Shown here: one piece after another, positions 1 to 9,506 of the stretch
How positions within the stretch are numbered: the first letter of the stretch is position 1
How the letters are laid out: every line of letters begins with the position of its first letter
Assembly: GCF_010731875.1 (NCBI RefSeq)
Contig: NZ_AP022595.1
Span: 1,488,001-1,552,000, forward strand
Reading direction: 5' to 3'
Source of the DNA: Mycolicibacterium sarraceniae
Lineage (GTDB): Bacteria > Actinomycetota > Actinomycetes > Mycobacteriales > Mycobacteriaceae
DNA: 64,000 bases
Translations under genes and position numbers: made by a program
The notes under the pieces: model-generated
Told to the model about the DNA's origin: nothing
What the model saw: the letters and a program-made list of their open reading frames with translations, nothing else
Databases searched by the model: none

Positions 1-623
1 CCGTCGTCCCCGGGGCGCAACAGCAGGTAGACCGACGCCTGGTCGGCCACATCCTCTTCGCGCCCGGTGGCCGGCAGATCGTAGAGGTCGATCACCATGT
101 GCCCGGCCTCGTGGTAGAACGCGGCGAGTGCCTCATGGAAGGTGCCCTCAGCGGGTTTGGCGTCGCCCGCCTTCTGGTAGATGTCCAAGCTGTTGGCAAT
201 GTCCTCGTAGCACAACGTCATTGCCTTATCGGACGGGCTCCAGAAGTCGTTCGGCTCATCACACTGCGAGCCCCGCAGAGGTATGTCGTAGGGAAGCTTG
301 AGGGTGGTGTTGATGTCGTCGGCCAACTGCGGCAGCAGGTTGGTGTCTTCCATGAACTTCCGTCCGCGGACGGCGTCCGGTGTCTTGGCCTCCTCATAGA
401 CCACGGTCATCTTGCCGGGCCACGCCTGGTCGGGGTCTTGCGCATCCGGCGTGCCGTTGCCGTTGACATCGGTCTGCGTGGGCGTGGGGAATGCGCCGTC
501 GGTTGTCGCACCTGCGGCCGGCGATGTAGAACCCTTCGTGGAACTCGAGGTGTGTCCGCAACCGGTGAGGGCGCCGGCCACGATCACGCCGGCAAGCACC
601 GCTGTCCGAATCTTCCGTGCCAC
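1..623 (-). CDS. DUF4344-type putative zinc metallopeptidase lipoprotein (3' end outside window)
   Basis: Predicted secreted lipoprotein, probably a metallopeptidase-like protein of the DUF4344 family. From a GTG start preceded by AAGGGG, the N-terminus is a signal peptide ending in the lipobox LTGC, followed by a Ser/Thr/Pro-rich linker and a globular domain. An HEAGH zinc-binding motif lies in FYHEAGHMVIDLYDLP, followed by the family-typical GREEDVADQAS. The C-terminus runs off the left window edge, so total length and any third zinc ligand cannot be seen. The substrate is unknown. The family call comes from recall of the motif context. Confidence 0.8.
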   Translation of the reverse strand, partial: MARKIRTAVLAGVIVAGALTGCGHTSSSTKGSTSPAAGATTDGAFPTPTQTDVNGNGTPDAQDPDQAWPGKMTVVYEEAKTPDAVRGRKFMEDTNLLPQLADDINTTLKLPYDIPLRGSQCDEPNDFWSPSDKAMTLCYEDIANSLDIYQKAGDAKPAEGTFHEALAAFYHEAGHMVIDLYDLPATGREEDVADQASVYLLLRPGDD

Positions 624-714
624 GTATGACCCCTTGCTGTCGGTCGAGACGCCGCAGCAGAAAGAAAGCCCCTCCCCCGGCCGGGCTCCTTGATATTAGC
701 CCGGCGGAGTTTGC

Positions 715-1015
715 CTGCCGGTAATCCGGGATCCGGGCGGGGAATTCCTCGATGGTCAGCCGTAGCTCCCGGCGCGCCAGATGCGAACCCAGACAGCGAG
801 GGATACCGCCGCCGAATCCCGAGTGGGTGGGCTTGGCGGTCAGGTCCATCTGGTGCGCATGCGGGCCTTCGCGACTGGCGGTGAACAGCATCACCATCAC
901 CGTCGATGGCCGGGATAGTGCTGACCATGTCATCGCCGGGATGACTACGCAGTTGGGCCCTGAGGTCGACCTCATAACTGGTGATCATCCGCGTGCCGCC
1001 GACCCGGTACGCCGG
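715..1015 (-). pseudogene. Remnant of a cytochrome P450 (C-terminal part)
   Basis: The minus strand encodes FGGGIPRCLGSHLARRELRL, the P450 haem-binding loop (FGxGxxxCxG, with the Cys thiolate ligand) and start of the L helix, followed by an EEFPARIPDYR-like segment. Just upstream, a second reading frame gives YRVGG…EVDLR and DMVSTIPAIDGD, resembling the preceding β-sheet region of the same family. The homology therefore switches frame, lacks the first roughly 300 residues and lacks the usual C-terminus. It is a decayed fragment, not a gene. Confidence 0.7.
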
Positions 1016-1055
1016 CTGCGGCCTCTGCAGACACTCCACCGCCGCGGAGAGAACG

Positions 1056-1223
1056 ATGCCCAAACGCTATGGGGTCAAAGAGCAGGACTTGGTCGTGGCG
1101 CATGTCCGCGACCTGCTTCTCACAGGCCGGCTCCGGTCCGGAGACCGAGTGGACCTGATGGCCGACGTGCTGACAGCGGAACTGCGCAGCCGCGATGTAT
1201 TCGCCGACTTAGATTCCGTTTGA
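1056..1223 (+). pseudogene. Remnant of a GntR-family regulator (N-terminus only)
   Basis: ATG at 1056 opens [20 protein letters not shown] followed by [14 protein letters not shown], which matches the first ~30 residues of actinobacterial GntR regulators (start of the winged helix-turn-helix). The sequence then departs from the family and stops after 55 codons, without the recognition helix or ligand-binding domain. In M. tuberculosis a GntR gene (Rv0043c) lies beside the leuS/MarR cluster, so this is probably what is left of that gene. Non-functional as a DNA-binding regulator. Confidence 0.55.
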
Positions 1224-1267
1224 CTGCAAGCCGTGTCCGGGCGACTGTCCGCAGTAACTTGCTAGTG

Positions 1268-3040
1268 ATGACTATTCATTCGAGTCGGTTCGCGGCGGTA
1301 TTGGCGGTCCTGCTGATGATCGTCGGCCTGGTTGGCGCCGCGCCCGCGAGCGCCGATCAGTGCGCCCCGCCGGGTGTGGAGTCGGCCAGCGCCTTGCCGA
1401 CCAACCTGGCGGCCGCGGCCAAGGGGCCCAGCGAAGACAAATACACCACCGCCACGACAGAGCCGCTGAGCTCGGTCAACCGCGATACGCTGCGACTGAT
1501 CACCCCGGGCACGCTGACCGTCGGGACGCTGTCCGACGCGCCACCGAGCATCTGCATCGACGCGGGAGGTCAGTTCACCGGGTTCGACAATGAACTTCTG
1601 CGCGCGATCGCCGACAAGCTCGGCCTGAAGATCACGTTCGTGGGCACCGAATTCTCTGGGTTGCTCGCGCAGGTGGCGGCCCGCCGCTTCGACGTCGGGT
1701 CGTCCTCGATCACCACCACCGATGCGCGCCGGCGCACCGTCGGCTTCACCAACGGCTATGACTTCGGCTACTTCTCTCTGGTCGTCCCGTCCGGCTCGCC
1801 GATCACCGGGTTCGACAAGCTGGGGTCCGGCCAGCGCATCGGGGTCGTGCAGGGCACCGTGCAAGAGGCCTACCTGGTCGACACGCTGCATCTGCAGCCG
1901 GTGAAGTTCCCGGATTACAACACCGTCTACGCCAGCCTCAAGACCCGCCAGATCGACGCGTGGGTGGCGCCGTCGCAACAGGCGGTCGGCACGGTCAAGC
2001 CCGGCGATCCCGCCCAGATCGTCGAAAACACCTTCAGTTTGGACAATTTCGTCGCCTACGCCGTCGCTAACGAGAACAAGCCGCTCATCGATGCGCTCAA
2101 CGCCGGGCTGGACGCCGTCATCGTCGACGGCACCTGGTCCCGGCTGTACTCCGAGTGGGTGCCCCGAGCACTGCCGCCGGGCTGGAAACCGGGATCCAAG
2201 GCGGCACCGCTACCGCAACTGCCCGACTTCGCCGTGATCGCAGCCGACCACGAGAAACCCGCGGCAGCGGCGTCGGCGCCGAAATCGGTGCTGACGCAGC
2301 TGCGGGAATCGTTCCTGGATTGGGAGCTGTACAAGAAAGCCATCCCCGATCTATTGACCACCGGTCTGCCCAACACTCTGCTGCTGACGGTGTCCGCTGC
2401 CGTCATCGGGCTGGTGCTCGGCATGGGACTGGCGGTGGCGGGGATATCCCGCTCGCGGTGGCTGCGCTGGCCGGCCCGGATCTACACCGACATCTTCCGC
2501 GGCCTGCCCGAAGTCGTGATCATCCTGCTGATCGGATTGGGCGTCGGGCCGATGGTGGGGCAGCTGACCGGCAATGACCCCTATCCCCTCGGCATCGCCG
2601 CGCTCGGACTGATGGCCGCCGCCTACATCGGGGAGATCTTCCGTTCCGGGATCCAGAGCGTGGATCCCGGCCAGATGGAGGCCTCCCGTGCGCTCGGGTT
2701 CAGTCACACCTCCTCGATGCGACTGGTGGTTGTGCCACAAGGTGTGCGGCGGGTGTTGCCCGCGTTGGTGAACCAGTTCATCGCACTGCTGAAAGCCTCG
2801 TCACTGGTGTACTTCCTGGGCCTGGTCGCCAGCCAGCGCGAGCTCTTCCAGGTCGGCCGTGATCTCAACGCCCAGACCGGAAACCTGTCGCCATTGGTGG
2901 CGGCCGGGTTGTTCTACCTGCTGCTGACGATTCCGTTGACCCACTTGGTGAACTTCATCGACACCCGGCTGCGCCGCGGCCGGGCGACCACCACCGAGGA
3001 CCCGCTGGAGCCGAGCACCACGAGCCAGGAGATGGTGTGA
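1268..3040 (+). CDS. Amino-acid ABC transporter: fused substrate-binding protein and permease
   Basis: 590-residue protein combining two transporter parts. Residues 1–30 are a Sec signal peptide (LAVLLMIVGLVGAAPASA); roughly 65–300 form a periplasmic-binding-protein-like domain of the polar amino-acid class (SICIDAGGQFTGFDNELL; SSSITTTDARRRTVGFTNGY); roughly 360–570 form a HisM/GlnP-type permease with the EAA loop (EASRALGFSHTSSMRLVVVP). The fusion probably tethers the binding domain to the membrane for uptake of glutamine, glutamate or another polar amino acid; the substrate cannot be read. ATG at 1268 was chosen because it begins the signal peptide. It overlaps the ATPase gene as TGATG. Confidence 0.88.
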   Translation: MTIHSSRFAAVLAVLLMIVGLVGAAPASADQCAPPGVESASALPTNLAAAAKGPSEDKYTTATTEPLSSVNRDTLRLITPGTLTVGTLSDAPPSICIDAGGQFTGFDNELLRAIADKLGLKITFVGTEFSGLLAQVAARRFDVGSSSITTTDARRRTVGFTNGYDFGYFSLVVPSGSPITGFDKLGSGQRIGVVQGTVQEAYLVDTLHLQPVKFPDYNTVYASLKTRQIDAWVAPSQQAVGTVKPGDPAQIVENTFSLDNFVAYAVANENKPLIDALNAGLDAVIVDGTWSRLYSEWVPRALPPGWKPGSKAAPLPQLPDFAVIAADHEKPAAAASAPKSVLTQLRESFLDWELYKKAIPDLLTTGLPNTLLLTVSAAVIGLVLGMGLAVAGISRSRWLRWPARIYTDIFRGLPEVVIILLIGLGVGPMVGQLTGNDPYPLGIAALGLMAAAYIGEIFRSGIQSVDPGQMEASRALGFSHTSSMRLVVVPQGVRRVLPALVNQFIALLKASSLVYFLGLVASQRELFQVGRDLNAQTGNLSPLVAAGLFYLLLTIPLTHLVNFIDTRLRRGRATTTEDPLEPSTTSQEMV

Positions 3041-3780
3041 TGGCGCCCCGCCCTGAACCGGTTTCGTTGGCGGCCAGCGATATCCACCTGACCTTGGGCA
3101 CCAACGCGATACTGCGCGGGGTGGACCTCGAGGTCCCGGCCGGCACCACGTCAGCCGTCATCGGACCGTCCGGGTCGGGTAAGTCGACGCTGCTGCGCAC
3201 CCTCAACCGCCTCTACGAACCCGATAAGGGCGACATCCTGCTCGCCGGAAAGTCGGTGCTGCACGACGATCCCGACAAGCTACGTCAGCGCATCGGCATG
3301 GTGTTCCAGCAGTTCAACCTTTTCCCGCACCGCAGCGTGGTGGACAACGTGGCCTTGGGCCCACGCAAACTCAAGCGGTTGCCGGCCCACGAATCGCGCG
3401 AGCTGGCGCTGGCTCAGCTCGAGCGGGTTGGGTTGCGGCACAAGGCGGACGTGCGTCCGACGACGCTGTCCGGCGGACAGCAGCAGCGGGTCGCCATCGC
3501 CCGGGCCTTGGCGATGGCACCGCAGGTGATGTTCTTCGATGAGGCCACCTCGGCACTGGATCCCGAGCTGGTCAAGGGAATTCTGGCGGTGATCGCCGAG
3601 CTCGGATCCGACGGGATGACGATGGTGGTGGTCACCCACGAGATGGGATTCGCCCGCTCCACCGCGGATTCGGTGGTGTTCATGGATCACGGCAGGGTGG
3701 TCGAATCCGGCCCACCTGACCAGATCTTCACCGCCGCCAAAACCGACCGGTTACAGCGGTTCCTGTCCCAAGTTCTGTAA
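3040..3780 (+). CDS. Polar amino-acid ABC transporter ATPase (GlnQ/HisP type)
   Basis: 246-residue ATP-binding subunit that powers the fused binding-protein/permease encoded just upstream; the two genes overlap at TGATG, indicating translational coupling. All core motifs are present: Walker A (GPSGSGKST), Q-loop (FQQFNLFPH), signature (LSGGQQQRVAIARAL), Walker B (VMFFDEATSALDP) and the switch histidine (VVTHEMGF). A GTG one codon upstream is an alternative start. Cytoplasmic, expected to act as a homodimer on the permease. Confidence 0.93.
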   Translation: MAPRPEPVSLAASDIHLTLGTNAILRGVDLEVPAGTTSAVIGPSGSGKSTLLRTLNRLYEPDKGDILLAGKSVLHDDPDKLRQRIGMVFQQFNLFPHRSVVDNVALGPRKLKRLPAHESRELALAQLERVGLRHKADVRPTTLSGGQQQRVAIARALAMAPQVMFFDEATSALDPELVKGILAVIAELGSDGMTMVVVTHEMGFARSTADSVVFMDHGRVVESGPPDQIFTAAKTDRLQRFLSQVL

Positions 3781-3829
3781 TTGCGTTCGCGAAAACGACG
3801 CATAGGCCGGTTGACAGGCACCCACAGGT

Positions 3830-3835
3830 TAGACT
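3830..3835 (+). promoter_or_regulatory. -10 element of the MarR-family gene (likely leaderless)
   Basis: TAGACT fits TANNNT and lies 8 nt before the ATG, so transcription would start at or next to the start codon. A TTGACA at 3811–3816 is only 13 nt away, short for a -35 spacing. There is no ribosome binding site before the ATG. Confidence 0.55.
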
Positions 3836-3843
3836 AGCGAACT

Positions 3844-4302
3844 ATGATTGAAACCGAGCCGCAGGTCACTGATCTGTCAGGTGACCTGCAACGGGTTCTC
3901 TCGAAGCTGTTTTCGGTCTTGCGTCGCGCCGACACCAAGACGAGTACCGCAGGCGCGGACCTCACGCTTGCCCAGCTGTCGATCCTGCTGACCCTGCTCG
4001 ATCAGGGCCCGATCCGGATGACGGAGCTGGCTGCGCGCGAGCGAGTGCGCACCCCGACGACCACGGTGGCGATCCGTCGTCTGGAAAAGCTTGGTCTCGT
4101 CAAGCGCTCGCGGGACCCCTCGGACCTGCGCGCCGTCTTGGTCGAGGTCACCCCGCAGGGGTTGGTGCAGCACCGCGAGGCGCTGGCAGTGCGGCGAGCG
4201 AGTCTGTCGACACTGCTGGCGAAGTTAACCGACGAAGAGCGGGAGACGTTGGCCAAGGCACTGAGGCCGTTGGAGCGGTTGGCTGACCAGGCGCAGAACT
4301 AG
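3844..4302 (+). CDS. MarR-family transcriptional regulator
   Basis: 152 residues with the MarR winged-helix fold: dimerisation helix, then LTLAQLSILLTLLDQGPIRM, recognition-helix region VRTPTTTVAIRRLEKLGLVKR, and the wing SRDPSDLRAVLVEVTPQG, a highly diagnostic MarR signature. By synteny (beside ggh/SDR and leuS) it is the probable counterpart of Rv0042c. It ends shortly before the convergent ggh gene. The regulon is unknown. The -10 box just before the ATG suggests leaderless translation. Confidence 0.9.
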   Translation: MIETEPQVTDLSGDLQRVLSKLFSVLRRADTKTSTAGADLTLAQLSILLTLLDQGPIRMTELAARERVRTPTTTVAIRRLEKLGLVKRSRDPSDLRAVLVEVTPQGLVQHREALAVRRASLSTLLAKLTDEERETLAKALRPLERLADQAQN

Positions 4303-4334
4303 CGACGCGGGGGTCAGAACTAGCGACCCGGGGA

Positions 4335-5675
4335 TCAACCCAGCCAGTCGAGGACCGCGGCAGCGGTCCAAGACTGTTGCATGCTGCCCAGCGGTTCACC
4401 GGTGAACGGTTCGTAGTACTCGGCGAACGTACCGTCGCTGGCCTGCCGAAGACCCTCCTGACGTAACAGCAGCGACCGTTCCGACCAGCCCCGGCGCGCG
4501 AACGCCCAGGAGAACAACCACGTCAGCACCGGCCACACCGGGCCACGCCAGTACTCGCGCGGCCGGAAGTCCTTGGAAACCGGGGACGTCGACGGGATCA
4601 CCGAATACTTCAGATCCGGATGACCGCAGAACCGCGGCCCCTCCAGGATTCGCAACAGTGCACGTTCGCGATCATGCGGCAGCCCGCCGCATAGCAGCGG
4701 CGCGAACTGCGCGGCGGTCTCCGTCGCGATCCACTTGCCCGATTTGACATCGAAATCCCTTGCCGCTCCGGTCCTTCCGTCAGACGTCTCGACGACGCCG
4801 GTGCGGAACCGCTCAGCCCACGAATACAGGTCGCGAACATCGGCATGGGGCCGCTTGTAGTCCTCGCCGATATTGGCCAGCACATCGCAGGCCACCGCGA
4901 AGATCGCCGACACGAAGACGTCCTCGACGGCGAAGCTCATCACCTTGGGCAGCAGATCGTCTTCGTAGCGAACGGATTTCATCTCTTCGAGCAGCCACAG
5001 GTAGCGGTCGTACTCGGTATCGGAGGGACGCTGGCTGGCGTCGGTGACGATGTGATTGTCCTCGCGCTGATACTCCGGGATGACGCCGGGAATCACGTTG
5101 GCGTAGGCGGAATCCCACCGCGGCGAGTTGTCCATCCCGGATTCCCAGCCGTGGTACAGCGTGATCCGGCCATGCCCGTCCTGATCGCGAGCCTCGGCCA
5201 GCCAGCGATGCCAGCGCACCAGATCCGCCCACCGCCGGTCCAGGAATGCCTCGGCGACAGCCCTGGTCGATCGCCCTCGGGTGCGCGCCCGATCGAGGAT
5301 GCGCTGCACCGCGATCGCGTGCACCGGCGGCTGGGTGATCCCCGAGGTGTGCCGGGTGCGCGGGGCGTTGGCCGCCAGCGCGGAGGTGGCCCACCGAGCC
5401 GGACCGGGGAAGTACCCGTCGACCCCGTTGGCGAACACGATGTGCGGGATCATCCCGTTGGCCCACTGCGCCGACAGCAGCGTGTCGAGTTCGACCACCG
5501 CACGTTCCACGCTCAGCGGAGCCAGACCGACCGCGACGAATGCCGCATCCCAACTCCACATGTGGGGGTAGAGCAGCGGGGCGGCGGAGGTCATCACACC
5601 CAGGTCGTTGCCGCGCAGGAGGTACGCCGCGCGGGCCGCCAGCTGCGTCGGGCCGAAACTCGGGTCGAATGCCAC
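4335..5675 (-). CDS. ggh: Glucosylglycerate hydrolase (GH63)
   Basis: Hydrolyses glucosylglycerate (and mannosylglycerate) to sugar and D-glycerate. In rapidly growing mycobacteria this releases the solute stored during nitrogen starvation when growth resumes. From GTG at 5675 the product is 446 residues, the length I recall for the M. hassiacum enzyme, and the sequence matches it closely along its length: PLLYPHMWSWDAAFVA, GWESGMDNSPRWDSAYANV (general acid Asp region), REYWRGPVWPVLTWL and TFAEYYEPFTGEPLGS (catalytic Glu region). The frame extends upstream to 5741, but homology begins at the GTG. Cytoplasmic; (α/α)6 barrel expected. Divergent from the SDR gene. Confidence 0.9.
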   Translation of the reverse strand: MAFDPSFGPTQLAARAAYLLRGNDLGVMTSAAPLLYPHMWSWDAAFVAVGLAPLSVERAVVELDTLLSAQWANGMIPHIVFANGVDGYFPGPARWATSALAANAPRTRHTSGITQPPVHAIAVQRILDRARTRGRSTRAVAEAFLDRRWADLVRWHRWLAEARDQDGHGRITLYHGWESGMDNSPRWDSAYANVIPGVIPEYQREDNHIVTDASQRPSDTEYDRYLWLLEEMKSVRYEDDLLPKVMSFAVEDVFVSAIFAVACDVLANIGEDYKRPHADVRDLYSWAERFRTGVVETSDGRTGAARDFDVKSGKWIATETAAQFAPLLCGGLPHDRERALLRILEGPRFCGHPDLKYSVIPSTSPVSKDFRPREYWRGPVWPVLTWLFSWAFARRGWSERSLLLRQEGLRQASDGTFAEYYEPFTGEPLGSMQQSWTAAAVLDWLG

Positions 5676-5715
5676 GCGTTCATTCTGCGTCTCGCAGGTG
5701 GGAATCGCAGGTCGG

Positions 5716-5721
5716 TAGAGT
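5716..5721 (+). promoter_or_regulatory. -10 element of the SDR gene (likely leaderless)
   Basis: TAGAGT fits TANNNT, 7 nt before GTG at 5729, in the short divergent interval with ggh. Confidence 0.5.
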
Positions 5722-5728
5722 TGTGAAC

Positions 5729-6394
5729 GTGCCGACAGCATTGATCACCGGGGCGGGTGGCGGAATCGGTTCGGCGATCGCCGAGGCGCTGGCTCCCACA
5801 CACACGCTGCTGCTGGCGGGCCGGCCGTCTGCCCGGCTCGACGCCGTCGCCGCCCGCCTCGGCGCTCCTACCTGGCCCTTCGACCTCACTGACCACGATG
5901 CGATCGAGGCCGCCGCCGAGCCGCTGGCCGAGCTCGACGTGCTCGTCCACAACGCGGGTGTCTCGCATCCCGGGCGGTTCGACGAGTCGATACCCGAGCA
6001 GTGGCGGTCGTGTTTCGAAGTCAACGTCACCGGGCCCGTCGCCCTCACGCTGGCGCTACTACCGGCACTGCGGGCCGCCCGCGGGCACGTCGTCTTCATC
6101 AACTCCGGCGCCGGCCTCAACGCCTCGCCGGGGCTGGCGGCTTACTCGGCGAGCAAGTTCGCGCAGCGCGCGTTCGCCGACTCGCTGCGTGCCGATGAAC
6201 CCAGCCTGCGGGTCACCAGCGTGCATCCCGGACGGGTCGCCACCGAGATGCAGGAGGATCTGGTCGCCTACGAAGGCGGCCAGTACGACCCGGCGAAATA
6301 CCTCAAGGCCTCGACGGTCGCCCGGGTCGTCGCCGACGTGATCGCCGCTCCGCCCGACGCACACACCCATCAGGTGGTGGTCCGCCCGCGCTGA
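5729..6394 (+). CDS. Short-chain dehydrogenase/reductase
   Basis: 221-residue classical SDR oxidoreductase. The Rossmann motif is TALITGAGGGIGSAIAEAL, then LVHNAGVS (NNAG equivalent), the catalytic serine in VFINSGAG and YSASK (catalytic Tyr/Lys), and a VHPGRVATEM segment after the active site. Cofactor and substrate cannot be decided. GTG at 5729 is preferred because it directly precedes the first β-strand and has a -10 box 7 nt upstream; GTG at 5723 is an alternative. It lies between ggh (divergent) and leuS (convergent). Confidence 0.9.
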   Translation: MPTALITGAGGGIGSAIAEALAPTHTLLLAGRPSARLDAVAARLGAPTWPFDLTDHDAIEAAAEPLAELDVLVHNAGVSHPGRFDESIPEQWRSCFEVNVTGPVALTLALLPALRAARGHVVFINSGAGLNASPGLAAYSASKFAQRAFADSLRADEPSLRVTSVHPGRVATEMQEDLVAYEGGQYDPAKYLKASTVARVVADVIAAPPDAHTHQVVVRPR

Positions 6395-6409
6395 CCCGCG
6401 CCGAGATCG

Positions 6410-9283
6410 CTAGACGACGAGGTTGACCAGGCGGCCGGGCACCACGATGACCTTCTTCGGGGTGGCACCGGCCAGGAACGCCTGCACCTTCTCATCCGCC
6501 AGCGCGCTGGCCTCCACGCTCGCCTTGTCGGCATCGGCGGCAACCGTGATGCGGCCGCGGACCTTGCCGTTGACCTGGACCGGGTACTCGACGGTGTCGG
6601 TCACCAGATACTGCGGGTCGGCCACCGGGAAGGGGCCGTGCGCCAACGACTTCGGATGACCTAGCCGCTTCCAGAGTTCCTCAGCCAGGTGCGGTGAGAG
6701 CGGGGCCACCATCAGCACCAGCGGCTCCAGCGCCGCGCGCGCGCCGATGCCCTCCTTGGTGAGGTGATTGGTGTACTCGATGAGCTTGGCCGCAGCGGTG
6801 TTGTTCCGCAGGCCCGCGTAATCCTCCGACACCCCCGCGATCGTGCGGTGCAGCAACCGCAGGGTGTCCTCGTCCAACGCTTCGTACTCGGAAACCCTTG
6901 CCTCGCCGGTGGATTCGTCGACCACCAGTCGCCACACCCGCTGCAGAAACCGGTGTGCGCCGACGACGTCCTTGGTCGCCCACGGCCGCGACGCCTCCAG
7001 CGGACCCATCGACATCTCGTAAACCCGAAGCGTGTCGGCACCGTAGCCGTCGCAGATCTCGTCCGGCGAGATCGAATTCTTCAGGCTCTTGCCGATCTTG
7101 CCGAACTCCTGAAAGACCTCGATCTCCCCGTCGGCACCGGGCAGGAGGAACGTGCCGTCACGCTCGACGACGTCGGCGGCCGGAACGTAGGAGCCACGAG
7201 AATCGGTATACGCGAACGCCTGGATATAACCCTGGTTCACCAAGCGCCGGTAAGGCTCCCGCGAACTGACGTGGCCGAGGTCGTAAAGAACCTTGTGCCA
7301 GAACCGCGAATACAGCAGGTGCAGCACGGCATGTTCGACGCCGCCCACGTACAGATCCACCCCGCCAGGGTCGGTCGCGCCGTGCTCCGCGGGTCGCGGC
7401 CCCATCCAGTAGGCCTCGTTCTCCTTGGCGCAGAACTCTTCTGAGTTGTGCGGATCGGCGTAGCGCAGCTCGTACCAGGAGCTTCCTGCCCACTGCGGCA
7501 TCACGTTGGTATCGCGAGTGTAGGACCGCAGGCCATCGCCCAGGTCCAACTCGACGTGCACCCACTCGGTGGCTTTGTTCAGCGGCGGTGACGGCTCACT
7601 GTCGGCATCCTCGGGATCGACGTGCACCGGCGCGTAGTCGGTGATAGCGGGCAGCTCCACCGGCAGCGCCGCGTCGGGCAGCGGATGAGCTCGCCCGTCG
7701 GCGTCGTAGACAATCGGAAACGGCTCGCCCCAGTACCGCTGACGCGCGAAAAGCCAATCCCGAAGCTTGTATTCGACCCGGGCGTGGCCGCGGCCGTCGG
7801 CCTCCAGCCGCTCGGTGATCGCCTGCTTGGCGTCTGCGACACTCAGCCCGTCGAGGTAGCCCGAGTTCACCAGCGCGCCGTCGCCGGTATAGGCGCCCTC
7901 CGAAACATCGCCCCCGGCAATGACTTCCAAGATGGGCAGTGCGAATGCATTCGCGAACTCCCAGTCCCGCTGGTCATGACCGGGCACGGCCATGATCGCA
8001 CCGGTGCCGTAGCCGGCCAGCACGTAGTCGGCAATGAAGATCGGCACCTGGTGACCGTTAGCCGGATTGGTCGCGTACGCGCCGAGGAACACCCCGGTCT
8101 TGGTCTTGTTCTCCTGACGTTCCAGGTCGGACTTTGCGGCGATCGAACGCCGGTAGGCGGCCACGGCCTCGACCGGGTTAGCCGCACCCGATGTCCACCG
8201 CGCGTCCACACCGTCGGGCCACTGGGCGGCGGCCAGGGTGTCGACCAGGTCGTGCTCGGGCGCCAGCACCAGGTAGGTGGCGCCGAACAGGGTGTCAGGC
8301 CGGGTGGTGAATACCTCGATATCGGTACCGTCGACCCCGAACAATGCTGACGCACCGGTGGAGCGGCCGATCCAGTTGCGCTGCATGGCCTTGACCTTGT
8401 CCGGCCACTCCAGCACCTCGAGATCGTCGAGCAGCCGGTCGGAGTAGGCGGTAATGCGCATCATCCACTGCCGCAACCGTTTCCGGAACACCGGGTAGTT
8501 GCCCCGCTCGCTGCGGCCCTCGGAGGTGACCTCCTCATTGGCCAGCACCGTACCCAGCCCGGGACACCAGTTCACCAGCGAATCGGACAGGTAGACCAGC
8601 CGGTGGCCGTCGATCACGTCGGCGCGCTCCCCGGCCGACAATGCCGACCACGCCCGGCCGTCATCGAGACTGCGTGCGCCGCTGGCGAATTCGGTCACCA
8701 GGTCCGCGATCGGACGGGCTTTGTTCTGGTCGGTGTCGAACCAGGCGTTGTAGATCTCTAGGAAGATCCACTGCGTCCACTTGTAGAAGTCGACATCGGT
8801 GGTCGAGAAGCTGCGCCGCCGGTCGTGCCCGAGGCCCAGGCGGCCCAGCTGCCGACGGAAGTTGACGATATTGGCCTCGGTGCGGATCCGCGGGTGGGTG
8901 CCGGTCTGGATCGCGTACTGCTCGGCGGGCAGCCCGAAAGCATCGAAGCCCAACGCGTGCAGCACATTGCGGCCGGTCATCCGGAAGTAGCGCGCGTAGA
9001 CGTCGGTGGCGATGTAGCCCAGCGGGTGCCCGACGTGCAGGCCCTCACCCGAGGGGTAGGGGAACATGTCCTGGACGAACATCTTGTCGTCGGGCACGGC
9101 CGCGCCGTCGGCGGGGGCCAGCGAGCCGACCGGATTGGGCACGTTGAACGTGCCCCACGATTGCCAGTTCTCCTGCCAGTCCCGCTCGATCCGCCCGGCC
9201 AGCTCGGCGGTGTAGCGGTGCCGCGGCACATCGCTATCGGAGCCGTCAGGGTCCGCAGGTGCGGCGGTCGGCGATTCGGTCAC
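6410..9283 (-). CDS. leuS: Leucyl-tRNA synthetase
   Basis: Class Ia aminoacyl-tRNA synthetase that charges tRNA-Leu, 957 residues. HIGH motif appears as HVGH in [17 protein letters not shown]; the connective editing domain is present ([14 protein letters not shown]); the KMSKS loop appears as KIGKS in [16 protein letters not shown]; the C-terminal tRNA-binding domain ends VNLVV. GTG at 9283 was chosen because upstream sequence in this frame is not family-like. Divergent from the Mtc28-like gene, as in M. tuberculosis (Rv0041/Rv0040c). Confidence 0.97.
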   Translation of the reverse strand: MTESPTAAPADPDGSDSDVPRHRYTAELAGRIERDWQENWQSWGTFNVPNPVGSLAPADGAAVPDDKMFVQDMFPYPSGEGLHVGHPLGYIATDVYARYFRMTGRNVLHALGFDAFGLPAEQYAIQTGTHPRIRTEANIVNFRRQLGRLGLGHDRRRSFSTTDVDFYKWTQWIFLEIYNAWFDTDQNKARPIADLVTEFASGARSLDDGRAWSALSAGERADVIDGHRLVYLSDSLVNWCPGLGTVLANEEVTSEGRSERGNYPVFRKRLRQWMMRITAYSDRLLDDLEVLEWPDKVKAMQRNWIGRSTGASALFGVDGTDIEVFTTRPDTLFGATYLVLAPEHDLVDTLAAAQWPDGVDARWTSGAANPVEAVAAYRRSIAAKSDLERQENKTKTGVFLGAYATNPANGHQVPIFIADYVLAGYGTGAIMAVPGHDQRDWEFANAFALPILEVIAGGDVSEGAYTGDGALVNSGYLDGLSVADAKQAITERLEADGRGHARVEYKLRDWLFARQRYWGEPFPIVYDADGRAHPLPDAALPVELPAITDYAPVHVDPEDADSEPSPPLNKATEWVHVELDLGDGLRSYTRDTNVMPQWAGSSWYELRYADPHNSEEFCAKENEAYWMGPRPAEHGATDPGGVDLYVGGVEHAVLHLLYSRFWHKVLYDLGHVSSREPYRRLVNQGYIQAFAYTDSRGSYVPAADVVERDGTFLLPGADGEIEVFQEFGKIGKSLKNSISPDEICDGYGADTLRVYEMSMGPLEASRPWATKDVVGAHRFLQRVWRLVVDESTGEARVSEYEALDEDTLRLLHRTIAGVSEDYAGLRNNTAAAKLIEYTNHLTKEGIGARAALEPLVLMVAPLSPHLAEELWKRLGHPKSLAHGPFPVADPQYLVTDTVEYPVQVNGKVRGRITVAADADKASVEASALADEKVQAFLAGATPKKVIVVPGRLVNLVV

Positions 9284-9399
9284 GTCACACAGGGTATAAG
9301 GGCCGGTTTGGGAGCCACCCCGGCGATAGCGGTGTGTGACCCCGGTCGCACTGTCTGCAACGACGCGATATCGGTTGAATTGCAGTGCGGCCGACGGTT

Positions 9400-9451
9400 G
9401 GTTCCAGCTCGGTTCCAGCCCTATCCGCGCGCCTCGGCAGGTGGTTACAGT
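9400..9451 (+). promoter_or_regulatory. Promoter region of the Mtc28-like gene with paired direct repeats
   Basis: GGTTCCAGC occurs at 9400–9408 and 9411–9419, offset by 11 bp (about one helical turn), followed by a candidate -10 TACAGT at 9446–9451. This resembles a two-site activator or repressor arrangement upstream of the secreted-protein gene. The binding protein is unknown. Confidence 0.35.
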
Positions 9452-9506
9452 CGGCCCCTGGCAGAGGGTTTCACCTGGCCCGAACGTGTGGAAAAGGACA
9501 GCAGCG

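Noticed and set aside
4845..5726. Long plus-strand frame of 293 codons opposite ggh
   Set aside because: It is the antisense shadow of the ggh gene; no protein motifs, and ggh is full length with strong family match.
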